Position numbers and translations under genes: made by a program. Source: Colletes latitarsis (Eukaryota > Arthropoda > Insecta > Hymenoptera > Colletidae). Taken from it: 64,000 nt of DNA. The DNA lies in assembly GCF_051014445.1 (NCBI RefSeq), contig NW_027488365.1, positions 9,052,001 to 9,116,000 on the forward strand, written 5' to 3'. Below the pieces are notes generated by a model that was not told where the DNA came from, searched no databases, and saw nothing but the letters and a program-made list of their open reading frames with translations. Positions 26,763 to 41,037 of this stretch are shown in pieces (position 1 is the first letter of the stretch; each line of letters opens with the position of its first letter).

Positions 26763-28560
26763 TGCCAGAACAAACCCAGACATAGCCAGCGTTATCCTCT
26801 AAAACACTAATCGGAACCAGCTTTTATTTGACTGTTTCAGTGTGGTCCCACATTACTACTTGGTCCAAGCCAGAAAAAGGCCAGGATCTGGCCAACAAGT
26901 ATGCGAAAAATGCGAAAGTACGAGCCAGATGAGGGTAAATCCCAGACCTAACCGAGAGATAACCGGCGTTATCCTCTAAAATTTTAATCGCAACCAGGTT
27001 TAATTGACTGTTTCGGTGTGGAACCCCATTACTACGGGATCCAAACCAGAAAAAAGACAGGACCTGGCCAACAAGTATGCGAGAAACGCGAAGGTATGAG
27101 CCAGATGAGGGCAAATCCCAGACCAAACCGAGACATAATCAGCGTTATCCACTAAAATACTATTCGGAACCAGCTTCAATTGGCTGTTTGAGTGTGGTAC
27201 CACATTAATACGTGATACATACCAGAAAAAATCCAGGATCTGGCCAACAAGTATGCGAAAAATGCGAAAGTACGAGCCAGATGAGGGTAAATCCCAGACC
27301 TAACCGAGACATAACCGGTGTTATCCTCTAAAATATTAATCGCAACCAGGTTTAATTGACTGTTTCAGAGTGGTCCCACATTACTACGTGTTCCAAACCA
27401 GAAGAAGCCCGGGATCTGGCCAACAAGTATGCGAAAAATGCGAAAGTACGAGCCAGATGAGGGTAAATCCCAGACCTAACCGAGAGATAACCGGCGTTAT
27501 CCTCTAAAATTTTAATCGCAACCAGGTTTAATTGACTGTTTCGGTGTGGAACCCCATTACTACGGGATCCAAACCAGAAAAAAGACAGGACCTGGCCAAC
27601 AAGTATGCGAGAAACGCGAAGGTATGAGCCAGATGAGGGCAAATCCCAGACCTAACCGAGATATAACCGGCAAATACCTTTAAAATATTAATCGAAACCA
27701 GGCTTAATTGACTGTTTCGGTGTGGAACGTCATGATTACGGGATCCAAACCTGAAAAAACCCAGGATCTGGCCAACAAGTATGCGAAAAATGCGAAAGTA
27801 CGGGCCAGATGAGGGCAAATCCAAGACCTAACCTTGACATAACCGGCGTTATCCTCTAAAATATTAATCGCAACCAGGTTTAATTGACTGTTTCAGTGTG
27901 GTCCCACATTACTACTTGGTCCAAGCCAGAAAAAGGCCAGGATCTGGCCAACAAGCATGCGAAAAATGCGAAAGTACGGGCCAGATGAGGGCAAATCGCA
28001 GACCTAACCGAGACATAACCAGCGTTATCCTCTAAAATTCTAATCGGGACCAACTTTTATTGACTGTCTCAGTGCGGTACCACATCACTACGGGATCCAA
28101 ACCAGAAAAAAGACAGGACCTGGCCAACAAGTATGCGAGAAACGCGAATGTACGAGCCAGATGAGGGCAAATCCCAGCCCTAACCGAGACATAACCGGCG
28201 TTATCCTCTAAAATATTAATCGCAACCAGGTTTAATTGACTGTTCCGGTGTGGAACGTCATTATTACGGGATCCAAACCAGAAAAATCCCAGGATCTGGC
28301 CAACAAGTATGCGAGAAACGCGAAAGTATGAGCCAGATGATAGCAAATGCCAGAACAAACCCAGACATAGCCAGCGTTATCCTCTAAAACACTAATCGGA
28401 ACCAGCTTTTATTTGACTGTTTCAGTGTGGTCCCACATTACTACTTGGTCCAAGCCAGAAAAAGGCCAGGATCTGGCCAACAAGTATGCGAAAAATGCGG
28501 AGGCACGAGCCAGATGAGGGCAAATCCCAGAACTAACCCAGACATAGTCAGCGTTATCCT
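26763..28560 (+). repeat. Array segment: second half of the 30-monomer unit
   Basis: 27104-28243 copies 21823-22962, including AAAAAAGACAGGACCTGG, GGCAAATACCTTTAAAATA and CCTTGACATAACC. The preceding stretch, about 26880-27100, instead resembles 27408-27630 (offset 528 bp, three monomers), so a local patch has replaced what the 30-monomer register predicts. Monomers with an extra T (TTTTATTTGACTG) lie at about 26823 and 28411. There is no gene. Confidence 0.82.
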
Positions 28561-30840
28561 CTAAACTACTATTCGGAACCAGCTTCTATTGACTGTTTCA
28601 GTGTGGTACCAAATTACTACGTGATACAAACCAGAAAAAGCCCAGGATCTGGCCAACAGGTATGCGAAAAATGCGAAAGTACGAGCCAGATGAGGGCAAA
28701 TCCCAGACCTAACCGAGAGATAACCGGCGTTATCCTCTAAAATATTAATCGCAACCAGGTTTAATTGACTGTTTCGGTGTGGAACCCCATTACTACGGGA
28801 TCCAAACCAGAAAAAACACAGGATCTGGCCAACAAGTATGCGAGAAACGCGAAAGTATGAGCCAGATGATAGCAAATACCAGAGCAAACCCAGACATAGC
28901 CAGTGTTATCCTCTAAAACACTAATCGGAACCAGCTTTTATTGACTGTTTCAGTGTGGTACCACATTACTACGTGATCCAAACCAGTAAAAGCCCAGGAT
29001 CTGGCCAACAAGTATGCGAGAAACGCGAAGGTATGAGCCAGATGATAGCAAATACCAGAGCAAACCCAGACATAGCTTGCGTTATCCTCTAAAACACTAA
29101 TCGGAACCAGCTTCTATTGTCTGTTTCAGTGTGGTACCGCATTACTACGTGACACAAACCAGAAAAAGCCCAGGATCTTGCCAACAAGTATTCGAAAAAT
29201 GCGAAAGTACGGGCCAGATGAGGGCAAATCCCAGACCAAACCGAGACATAATCAGCGTTATCCTCTAAAATACTATTCGGAACCAGCTTCAATTGGCTGT
29301 TTCAGTGTGGTACCACATTAATACGTGATACATACAAGAAAAAATCCAGGATCTGGCCAACAAGTATGCGAAAAATGCGAAAGTACGAGCCAGATGAGGG
29401 TAAATCCCAGACCTAACCGAGACATAACCGGTGTTATCCTCTAAAATATTAATCGCAACCAGGTTTAATTGACTGTTTCGGTGTGGAACCCCATTACTAC
29501 GGGATCCAAACCAGAAAAAACACAGGATCTGGCCAACAAGTATGCGAGAAACACGAAAGTATGAGCCAGATGATAGCAAATACCAGAGCAAACCCAGACA
29601 TAGCCAGCGCTATCCTCTAAAACACTAATCGGAACCAGCTTTTATTGACTGTTTCAGTGTGGTACCACATTACTACGTGATCCAAACCAGTAAGAGCCAA
29701 GGATCTGGCTAACAAGTATGCGAAAAAAGCGAAAGTATGAGCAAGATGATTGCAAATACCAGAACTAACTCAGACATAACGAGCGTTATCCTCTAAAACA
29801 CTAATCGGAACCAGCTTTTATTGACTGTTTCAGTGTGGTACCACATTACTACGTGATCCAAACCAGAAAAAGCCCAGGATCTGGCCAACGAGCATGCGAA
29901 AAATGCGAAAGTACGGGCCAGATGAAGGCAAATCGCAGACCTAACCGAGACATAACCAGCGTTATCCTCTAAAATACTAATCGGGACCAACTTTTATTGA
30001 CTGTCTCAGTGCGGTACCACATTACTACGTGATCCAAACCAGAAGAAGCCCGGGATCTGGCCAACAAGTATGCGAAAAATGCGAAAGTACGAGCCAGATG
30101 AGGGCAAATCCCAGAACTGACCCAGACATATCCAGCGTTATCCTCTAAAACACTAATCGGAACCAGCTTTTATTGACTGTTTCTGTGTGGTACCACATTA
30201 CTACGTGATCCAAACCAGAAAAAGCCCAGGATCTGGCCAACAAGTATGCGAGAAATGCGCAAGTACGAGCCAGATGAGGGCAAATCCCAGCCCTAACCGA
30301 GACATAACCGGCGTTATCCTCTAAAATATTAATCGCAACCAGGTTTAATTGACTGTTCCGGTGTGGAACGTCATTATTACGGGATCCAAACCAGAAAAAT
30401 CCCAGGATCTGGCCAACAAGTATGCGAGAAACGCGAGAGTATGAGCCAGATGATAGCAAATACCAGAGCAAACCCAGACATAGCTTGCGTTATCCTCTAA
30501 AACACTAATAGGAACCAGCTTCTATTGACTGTTTCAGTGTGGTACCGCATTACTACGTGACACAAACCAGTAAAAGCCCAGGATCTGGCCAACACGTATG
30601 CGAGAAACGCGAAAGTATGAGCCAGGTGATAGCAATTACCAGAGCAAACCCAGACATAGCTTGCGTTATCCTCTAAAACACTAATCGGAGCCAGCTTCAA
30701 TTGGCTGTTTCAGTGTGGTACCACATTAATACGTGATACATACCAGAAAAAATCCAGGATCTGGCCAACAAGTATGCGAAAAATGCGAAAGTACGAGCCA
30801 GATGAGGGTAAATCCCAGACCTAACCGAGACATAACCGGT
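28561..30840 (+). repeat. Array segment: mosaic of A, B and chimeric monomers
   Basis: About 13 monomers. 30039-30470 matches 26341-26772 (offset 3698 bp, 21 monomers plus 2 bp), including CAGAAGAAGCCCGGGATC and the ACCC-AGACATATCC variant. The CAGTAAGAGCCAAGG monomer recurs near 29.69 kb. There is no gene. Confidence 0.8.
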
Positions 30841-33800
30841 GTTATCCTCTAAAACACTAATCGGAACCAGCTTTTATTGACTGTTTCAGTGTGGTACCAC
30901 ATTACTACGTGATCCAAACCAGTAAGAGCCAAGGATCTGGCCAACAAGTATGCGAAAAAAGCGAAAGTATGAGCAAGATGATTGCAAATACCAGAACTAA
31001 CTCAGACATAACGAGCGTTATCCTCTAAAACACTAATCGGAACCAGCTTTTATTGACTGTTTCAGTGTGGTACCACATTACTACGTGATCCAAACCAGTA
31101 AGAGCCCAGGATCTGGCCAACAAGTATGTGAAAAAAGCGAAAGTATGAGCAAGATGATTGCAAATACCAGAACTAACTCAGACATAACGAGCGTTATCCT
31201 CTAAAACACTCATCGGAACCAGCTTTTATTGATTGTTTCAGTGTGGTACCACACTACTACGTGATACAAACCAGAAAAAGCCCAGGATCTGGCCAACAAG
31301 TATGCGAAAAATGCGAAAGTACGAGCCAGATGAGGGCAAATCCCAGACCTAACCGAGACATAACCGGCGTTATCCTCTAAAATATTAATAGCAACCAGGT
31401 TTATTTGACTGTTTGGGTGTGGAACCTCATTACTACGGGATCCAAACCAGAAAAAACCCAGGATCTGGCCAACAAATATGCGAAAAACGCGGAAGTATGA
31501 GCCAGATGATTGCAAATGCCAGAACTAACCCAGGCGTAACCTGCGTTATCCGCTAAAATACTAATCGGAACCAGCTTTTATTGACTCTTTCAGTGTGGTA
31601 CCACATTACTACGTGATCCAAACCAGAAAAAGCCCAGGATCTGGCCAACAAGTATGCGAAAAATACGAAAGCACGAGACAGATGAGGGCAAATCCCAGAC
31701 CTAACCGTGACATAAACGGCGTTATCCTCTAAAATATTAATCGCAACCAGGTTTAATCGACTGTTTCAGAGTGGTCCCACATTAGTACGAGATACAAACC
31801 AGAAAAAGGCCAGGATCTGGCCAACAAGTATGCGAAAAATGCGAAAGTACGAGCCAGATGAGGGCAAATCCCAGACCTAACCGAGAGATAGCCAGCGTTA
31901 ACCTCTAGAACACTAATCGGAACCAGCTTTTATTGACTGTTTCAGTGTGGTACCACATTACTACGTGATCCAAACCAGTAAGAGCCAAGGATCTGGCCAA
32001 CAAGTATGCGAAAAAAGCGAAAGTATGGGCAAGATGATTGCAAATACCAGAACTAACTCAGACATAACGAGCGTTATCCTCTAAAACACTAATCGGAACC
32101 AGCTTTTATTGACTGTTTCAGTGTGGTACCACATTACTACGTGATCCAAACCAGTAAGAGCCCAGGATCTGGCCAACAAGTATGTGAAAAAAGCGAAAGT
32201 ATAGGCAAGATGATTGCAAATACCAGAACTAACTCAGACATAACGAGCGTTATCCTCTAAAACACTCATCGGAACCAGCTTTTATTGACTGTTTCAGTGT
32301 GGTACCACATTACTACGTGATCCAAACCAGAAAAAGCCCAGGATCTGGCCAACAAGCATGCGAAAAATGCGAAAGTACGGGCGAGATGAGGGCAAATCGC
32401 AGACCTAACCGAGACATAACCAGCGTTATCCTCTAAAATACTAATCGGGACCAACTTTTATTGACTGTCTCAGTGTGGTACCACATTACTACGTGATCCA
32501 AACCAGAAGAAGCCCGGGATCTGGCCAACAAGTATGCGAAAAATGCGAAGGTACGGGCCAGATGATAGCAAGTACCAGAACAAACCCAGACATAGCCAGC
32601 GTTATACTCTAAAACACTAATCTGAACCAACTTTTATTGACTGTCTCAGTGTGGTACCACATTACTACGTGATCCAAACCAGAAAAAGCCCAGGATCTGG
32701 CCATCAAGCATGCGAAAAATGCGAAAGTACGGGCCAGATGAGGGCAAATCGCAGACCTAACCGAGACATAACCAGCGTTATCCTCTAAAAGTCTAATCGG
32801 GACCAACTTTTATTGACTGTCTCAGTGCGGTACCACATTACTACGTGATACAAACCAGAAAAATGCCAGGATCTGGCCAACAAGTATGCGAAAAATGCGA
32901 AAGTACGGGCCAGATGAGGACAAATCCCAGACCTAACCGAGACATAACCAGCGTTATCCTCTAAAACATTAATCGCAACCAGGTTTAATTGACTGTTTCG
33001 GTGTAGTACCGCATTACTACGTGATACAAACCAGAAAAAGGCCAGGATCTTGCCAACAAGCATGCGAAAATTGCGGAAGTACGAGACAAATGAGGGCAAA
33101 TCCCAGACCTAACCGAGAAATAACCGGAGTTATCCTCCAAAATATTAATCGAAACCAGGTTTAATTGACAGTTTCTGTGTGGCCCCACATTACTACGTCA
33201 TCCAAACCAGAAGAAGCCCAGGATCTGGCCAACAATTATGCGAAAAATGCGAAAGTACGAGCCAGATGAGGGCAAATCCCAGACCTAACCAAGACATAAC
33301 CGGCGTTATCCTCTAAAATATTAATCGCAACCAGGTTTAATTGACTGTTTCGGTGTGGAACCTCATTACTGCGGGATCCAAACCAGAAATGCCCAGGATC
33401 TGGCCAACAAGTATGCGAAAAATGCGAAAGTACGGGCCAGATGAGGGCAAATCCCAGACCTAACCGAGACATAACCAGCGTTATCCTCTAAAATACTAAT
33501 CGGGACCAACTTTTATTGACTGTCTCAGTGTGGTACCACATTACTACGTGATCCAAACCAGAAAAAGCCCAGGATCTGGCCAACAAGTATGCGAGAAATG
33601 CGAAAGTACGTGCCAGATGAGGGCAAATCCCAGCCCTAACCGAGACATAACCGGCCTTATCCTCTAAAATATTAATCGCAACCAGGTTTAATTCACTGCT
33701 TCGGTGTGGCACCTCATTACTAAGCAATCCAAACCAGAAAAATCCCAGGATCTGCCCAACAAATATGCGAAAAACGCGTAAGTATGAGCCAGGTGATTGC

Positions 33801-34305
33801 AAATACCAGAACGAACCCAGACATAAACAGCGTTATCCTCGAAAATACTATTCGGAAGCAGCTTCTATTGACTGTCTCAGTATGGTACCACACTACTACG
33901 TGATACAAACCAGAAAAAGCCCAGGATCTGGCCAACAAGTATGCGAAAAATGCGAAAGTACGAGCCAGATGAGGGCAAATCCCAGACCTAACCGAGACAT
34001 AACCGGCGTTATCCTCTAAAATATTAATAGCAACCAGGTTTATTTGACTGTTTGGGTGTGGAACCTCATTACTACGGGATCCAAACCAGAAAAAGCCCAG
34101 GATCTGGCCAACAAATATGCGAAAAACGCGGAAGTATGAGCCAGATGATTGCAAATGCCAGAACTAACCCAGACATAGCCAGTGTTATCCTCTAAAATAC
34201 TATTCGGAACCAGCTTCTATTGACTGTTTCAGCGTGTTACCACATTACTACGTGATCCAAACCAGAAAAAGGCCAGGATCTGGCCAATAAGTATGCGAAA
34301 ATTGC
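30841..34305 (+). repeat. Array segment with six-monomer duplication
   Basis: About 30855-31235 recurs at 31911-32291 (offset 1056 bp, six monomers), with CAGTAAGAGCC and the AAGTATGTGAAAAAAGCG variant in both. About 31230-31530 recurs at 33869-34168 (offset 2639 bp, 15 monomers minus 1 bp), including TTTATTTGACTGTTTGGGTG. From here rightward single-base deletions such as CCAGAAATGCCCAGG become common and the 176-bp register starts to drift. There is no gene. Confidence 0.8.
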
Positions 34306-37300
34306 GAAAGTACGAGACAGATGAGGGCAAATCCCAGACCTAACCGAGAAATAACCGGAGCTATCCTCCAAAATATTAATCGAAACCAGGTTTAATTGAC
34401 TGTCTCAGTGTGGTCCCACATTACTACGTGATCCAAACCAGAAGAAGCCCAGGATCTGGCCAACAATTATGCGAAAAATGCGAAAGTACGAGCCAGATGA
34501 GGGCAAATCCCAGACCTGACCGAGACATAACCGGCGTTATCCTCTAAAATATTAATTGCAACCAGGTTTAATTGACTGTTTCGGTGTGGAACCTCATTAC
34601 TGCGGGATCCAAACCAGAAATGCCCAGGATCTGGCCAACAAGTATGCGAAAAATGCGAAAGTACGAGCCAGATGAGGGCAAATCCCAGACCTAACCGAGA
34701 CATAACCGGCGTTATCCTCTAAAATATTAAACGCAACCAGGTTTAATTGACTGTTTCAGTGTGGTCCCACATTACTACTTGGTCCAAGCCAGAAAAAGGC
34801 CAGGATCTTGCCAATAAGTATGCGAAAATTGCGGAAGTACGAGCCAGATGAGGGCAAATCCCAGACCTAACCGAGACATAACCGGCGTTATCCTCCAAAA
34901 TATTAATCGAAACCATGTTTAATTGACTGTTTCAGTGTGGTCCCACATTACTACGTGATCCAAACCAGAAGAAGCCCAGGATCTGGTCAACAATTATGCG
35001 AAAAATGCGAAAGTACGAGCCACATGAGGGCAAATCCCAGCCCTAACCGAGACATAACCGGCCTTATCCTCTAAAATATTAATCGCAACCAGGTTTAATT
35101 CACTGTTTCGGTGTGGAACCTCATTACTACGGGATCGAAACCAGAAAAAACCCAGGATCTGGCCAACAAATATGCGAAAAACGCGGAAGTATGAGCCAGA
35201 TGATTGCAAATGCCAGAACTAACCCAGACATAGCCAGTGTTATCCTCTAAAATACTATTCGGAACCAGCTTCTATTGACTGTTTCAGCGTGTTACCACAT
35301 TACTACGTGATACAAACCAGAAAAAGGCCAGGATCTTGCCAATAAGTATGCGAAAATTGCGGAAGTACGAGGCAGATGAGGGCAAATCCCAGACCTAACC
35401 GAGAAATAACCGGAGTTATCCTCCAAAATATTAATCGAAACCAGGTTTAATTGACTGTTTCAGCGTGTTACCACATTACTACGTGACACAAACCAGAAAA
35501 AGCCCAGGATCTGGCCAACAAGTATGCGAAAAATGCGAAAGTACGAGCCAGATGTGGGCAAATCCCAGACCTAACCGAGACATAACCGGCTTATCCTATA
35601 AAATATTAATTGCAACCAGGGTTAATTGACTGTTTCGGTGTGGAACCTCATTACTACGGGATCCAAACCAGAAAAAACCCAGGATCTGGCCAACAAATAT
35701 GCGAAAAACGTATGAGCCAGATGATTGCAAACGCCAGAACTAACCCAGACATAGCCAGTGTTATTCTCTAAAATACTAACCGGAACCAGCTTTTATTGAC
35801 TGTTTCAGTGTGGTACCACATTACTACGTGATCCAAACCAGAAATGCCCAGGATCTGGCCAACAAGTATGCGAAAAATGCAAAAGTACGGGCCAGGTGAG
35901 GGCAAATCCCAGACCTAACCGAGGCATAACCAGCGTTATCCTCTAAAACACTAATCGGAACCAGCTTTTATTGACCGTTTCAGTTTGGTACCACATTACT
36001 ACGTGATCCAAACCAGAAGAAGCCCAGGATCTGGTCAACAATTATGCGAAAAATGCGAAAGTACGAGCCAGATGAGGGCAAATCCCAGACCTAACCGAGA
36101 CATAACCGGCGTTATCCTCCAAAATATTAATCGCAACCAGCTTCTATTGACTGTTTCAGTGTGGTACCACATTAGTACGTGATACAAACCAGAAGAAGCC
36201 CAGGATCTGGTCAACAATTATGCGAAAAATGCGAAAGTACGAGCCAGATGAGGGCAAATCCCAGACCTAACCGAGACATAACCGGCGTTATCCTCCAAAA
36301 TATTAATCGCAACCAGGTTTAGCTGACTGTTTCGGTGTGGAACCTCATTACTGCGGGATCCAAACCAGAAATGCCCAGGATCTGGCCAACAAGTATGCGA
36401 AAAATGCGAAAGTACGGGCCAGATGAGGGCAAATCCCAGCCCTAACCGAGACATAACCGGCCTTATCCTCTAAAATATTAATCGCAACCAGGTTTAATTG
36501 ACAGTTTCGGTGTGGCACCTCATTACTACGGAATCCAAACCAGAAAAATCCCAGGATCTGCCCAACAAATATGCGAAAAACGCGAAAGTATGAGCCAGGT
36601 GATTGCAAATACCAGAACGAACCCAGACATAACCAGCGTTATCCTCTAAAATACTATTCGGAACCAGCTTCTATTGACTGTCTCAGTGTGGTACCACATT
36701 ACTACGTGATACAAACCAGAAAAAGCCCAGGATCTGGCCAACAAGTATGCGAAAAATGCGAAAGTACGAGCCAGATGAGGGCAAATCCCAGACCTACCCG
36801 AGACATAACTGGCGTTATCCTCTAAAATATTAATTGCAACCAGGTTTAATTGACTGTTTCGGTGTGGAACCTCATTACTACGGGATCCAAACCAGAAAAA
36901 ACCCAGGATCTGGCCAACAAATATGCGAAAAACGCGAAAGTATGAGCCAGATGATTGCAAATGCCAGAACTAACCCAGACATAGCCAGTGTTATCCTCTA
37001 AAATACTATTCGGAACCAGCTTCTATTGACTGTTTCAGCGTGTTACCACATTACCACGTGATACAAACCAGAAAAAGGCCAGGATCTGGCCAACAAGTAT
37101 GCGAAAAATGCGAATGTACGAGCCAGATGAGGGCAAATCCCAGACGTAACTGAGACATACCCGGCGTTATCCTCTAAAATAATAATCGCAACCAGGTTTA
37201 ATTGACTGTTTCGGTGTAGTACCGCATTACTACGTGATACAAACCAGAAAAATGCCAGGATCTTGCCAATAAGTATGCGAAAATTGCGGAAGTACGAGAC

Positions 37301-40300
37301 AGATGAGGGCAAATAGCAGAACGAACCCAGACATAACCAGCGTTATCCTCTAAAATACTAATCGGAACCAGCTTTTATTGACTGTTTCAGTGTGCTACCA
37401 CATTACTACGTGATCCAAACCAGAAATGCCCAGGATCTGGCCAGCAAGTATGCGAAAAATGCGAAAGTACGGGCCAGATGAGGGCACATCCCAGACCTAA
37501 CCGAGACATAACCAGCGTTATTTTCTAAAATACTAATCGGGACCAACTTTTATTGACAGTCTCAGTGTGGTACCACATTACTACGTGGTCCAAACCAGAA
37601 AAAACCGAGCATCTTGCCAACAAGTATGCGAAAAAAGCGAAAGTATGAGCAAGATGATTACAAATACCAGAACTAACCCAGACATAACCAGCGTTATCCT
37701 CTAAAACACTAATCGGAACCAGCTTTTATTGACTGTTTCAGTTTGGTACCACATTACTACGTGATCCGAACCAGAAATGCCCGGGATCTGGCCAACAAGT
37801 ATGCGAAAAATGCGAAAGTACGGGCCAGATGAGGGCAAATCCCAGACCTAACCGAGACATAACCGGCGTTATCCTTTAAAATATTAATCGCAACCATGTT
37901 TAATTGACTGTTTCGGTGTGGAACCTCATTACTACGGGATCCAAACCAGAAAGAACCCAGGATCTGGCCAACAAATATGCGAAAAACGCGAAAGTATGAG
38001 CCAGATGATTGCAAATACCAGAACTAACCCAGACATAGCCAGCGTTATCCTCTAAAATACTATTCGGAACCAGCTTCTATTGACTGTTTCAGTGTGGTAC
38101 CACATTAGTACGTGATACAAACCAGAAAAAGGCCAGGATCTGGCCAACAAGTATGCGAAAAATGCGAATGTACGAGCCAGATGAGGGCAAATCCCAGACG
38201 TAACTGAGACATACCCGGCGTTATCCTCTAAAATAATAATCGCAACCAGGTTTAATTGACTGTTTCGGTGTGGAACCTCATTACTACGGGATCCAAACCA
38301 GAAAAATGCCAGGATCTTGCCAATAAGTATGCGAAAATTGCGGAAGTACGAGACAGATGAGGGCAAATAGCAGAACGAACCCAGACATAACCAGCGTTAT
38401 CCTCTAAAATATAATCGGAACCAGCTTTTATTGACTGTTTCAGTGTGGTACCACATTACTACGTGATCCAAACCAGAAATGCCCAGGATCTGGCCAGCAA
38501 GTATGCGAAAAATGCGAAAGTACGGGCCAGATGAGGGCACATCCCAGACCTAACCGAGACATAACCAGCGTTATTTTCTAAAATACTAATCGGGACCAAC
38601 TTTTATTGACAGTCTCAGTGTGGTACCACATTACTACGTGGTCCAAACCAGAAAAAACCGAGCATCTTGCCAACAAGTATGCGAAAAAAGCGAAAGTATG
38701 AGCAAGATGATTGCAAATACCAGAACTAACCCAGACATAACCAGCGTTATCCTTTAAAACACTAATCGGAACCAGCTTTCATTGACTGTTTCAGTATGGT
38801 ACCACATTACTACGTGATCCAAACCAGAAATGCCCAGGATATGGCCAACAAGTATGCGAAAAATACGAAAGTACGGGCCAGATGAGGGCACATCCCAGAC
38901 CTAACCGAGACATAACCAGCGTTATTTTCTAAAATACTAATCGGGACCAACTTTTATTGAGTGTGTCAGTGTGGTACCACATTACTACGTGGTCCAAACC
39001 AGAAAAAACCCAGCATCTGGCCAACAAGTATGCGAAAAAAGCGAAAGTATGAGCAAGATGATTGCAAATACCAGAACTAACCCAGACATAACCAGCGTTA
39101 TCCTCTAAAACACTAATCGGAACCAGCTTTTATTGACTGTTTCAGTTTGGCACCACATTACTACGTGATCCGAACTAGAAATGCCCGGGATCTGGCCAAC
39201 AAGTATGCGAAAAATGCGAAAGTACGGGCCAGATGAGGGCAAATCCCAGACCTAACCGAGACATAACCGGCGTTATCCTTTAAAATATTAATCGCAACCA
39301 TGTTTAATTGACTGTTTCGGTGTGGAGCCTCATTACTACGGGATCCAAACCAGAATGAACCCAGGATCTGGCCAACAAATATGCGAAAAACGCGAAAGTA
39401 TGAGCCAGATGATTGCAAATACCAGAACTAACCCAGACATAGCCAGCATTATCCTCTAAAATACTATTCGGAACCAGCTTCTATTGACTGTTTCAGTGTG
39501 GTACCACATTAGTACGTGATACAAACCAGAAAAAGGCCAGGATCTGGCCAACAAGTATGCGAAAAATGCGAATGTACGAGCCAGATGAGGGCAAATCCCA
39601 GACGTAACTGAGACATAACCGGCGTTATCCTCTAAAATAATAATCGGAACCAGGTTTAATTGACTGCTTCGGTGTGGAACCTCATTACTACGGGATCCAA
39701 ACCAGAAAAAACCCAGGATCTGGCCAACAAATATGCGAAAAACGCGAAAGTTTGAGCCAGATGTTTGCAAATAGCAGATCGAACCCAGGCATAACCAGCG
39801 TTACCCTCTAAAATACTATTCGGAACCAGCTTCTATTGACTGTTTCAGTGTGGAACCACATTAGTACGAGATACAAACCAGAAAAAGGCCAGGATCTGGC
39901 CAACAAGTATGCGAAAAATGCGAAGGTACGAGCCAGATGAGGGCAACTCCCAGACCTAACCGAGATATAACCGGCGTTGTCCTCTAAAATATTAATCGAA
40001 ACCAGGTTTAATTGGCTGTTACCGTGTGGACCGTCATTATTACGGGATCCAAACCAGAAAAAACCCAGCATCTGGCCAACAAGTATGCGAAAAAGCGAAA
40101 GTATGTGCCAGATGATTGCAAATACCAGAACTAACCCAGACATAACCGGCGTTATCCTCTAAAATAATAATCGCAACCAGGTTTAATTGACTGTTTCGGT
40201 GTGGAACCTCATTACTACGAGATCCTAATGATAGAAAAACACAGGATCTGGCCATTCAAGTATGCGAAAAATGCGAAAGTACGGGCCAGATGAGGGCAAA

Positions 40301-41037
40301 TCCCAGACCTAACCGAGAAATAACCGGAGTTATCCTCTAAAATATTAATCGAAACCAGGTTTAATTGGCTGTTTCGGTGTGGACCGTCATTATTACGGGA
40401 TCCAAACCAGAAAAAACCCAGGATCTGGCCAACAAGTATGCGAAAAAAGCGAAAGTATGAGCAAGATGATTGCTAATACCAGAACTAACCCAGACATAAC
40501 CAGCGTTATCCTTTAAAACACTAATCGGAACCAGCTTTCATTGACTGTTTCAGTATGGTACCACATTACTACGTGATCCAAACCAGAAATGCCCAGGATC
40601 TGGCCAACAAGTATGCGAAAAATTCGAAAGTACGGGCCAGATGAGGGCAAATCCCAGACCTAACCGAGAAATAACCGGCGTTATCCTCTAAAATATTAAT
40701 CGCAAACAGGTTTAATTGACTGTTTCGGTGTGGTACCGCATTACTACAGGATCCAAACCAGAAAAAGTCCAGGGTCTGCCCAACAAGTATGCGAAAAATG
40801 CGAAAGTATGAGCCAGCTGAGGGCAAATCCCAGACCTAACCGAGACATAACCTGCGCTATCCTCTAAAATATTAATCGCAACCAGGATTAATTGACTCTT
40901 TCGGTGTGGTACCGCATTACTACGTGGTCCAAGCGAGAAAAAGGCCAGGACCTGCCCAACAAGTATGCGAAAAATGCGAAAGTACGAGCCAGATGATTGC
41001 TAATACCAGACTAAACCGAGACATAACCGGCGTTATC
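34306..41037 (+). repeat. Large duplicated segment, copy 1 (about 38 monomers)
   Basis: This is collinear with 42555-50164 in blocks with stepwise offsets: 34306-35779 (+8249 to +8250), 35775-36140 (+8426), 36188-38287 (+8778), 38701-39455 (+8605), 39456-40817 (+8957) and 40816-41037 (+9127). The steps are mostly one monomer, or one monomer with a 6-bp deletion. Shared rare events include the six-base deletion AAAAACGTATGAGCC at 35704 and the block GATCCTAATGATAG at about 40221. A 1-bp deletion at about 35590 is found only in this copy. Confidence 0.85.

Noticed and set aside
10045..27104. Preferred breakpoint position within the monomer near GATGAGGGCAAATCCCAG
   Set aside because: Several block ends fall near this stretch (10045, 21483, 27104), but it is also where the monomer classes differ most, so changes are easiest to see there. 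Other ends (6621, 18725) are elsewhere.
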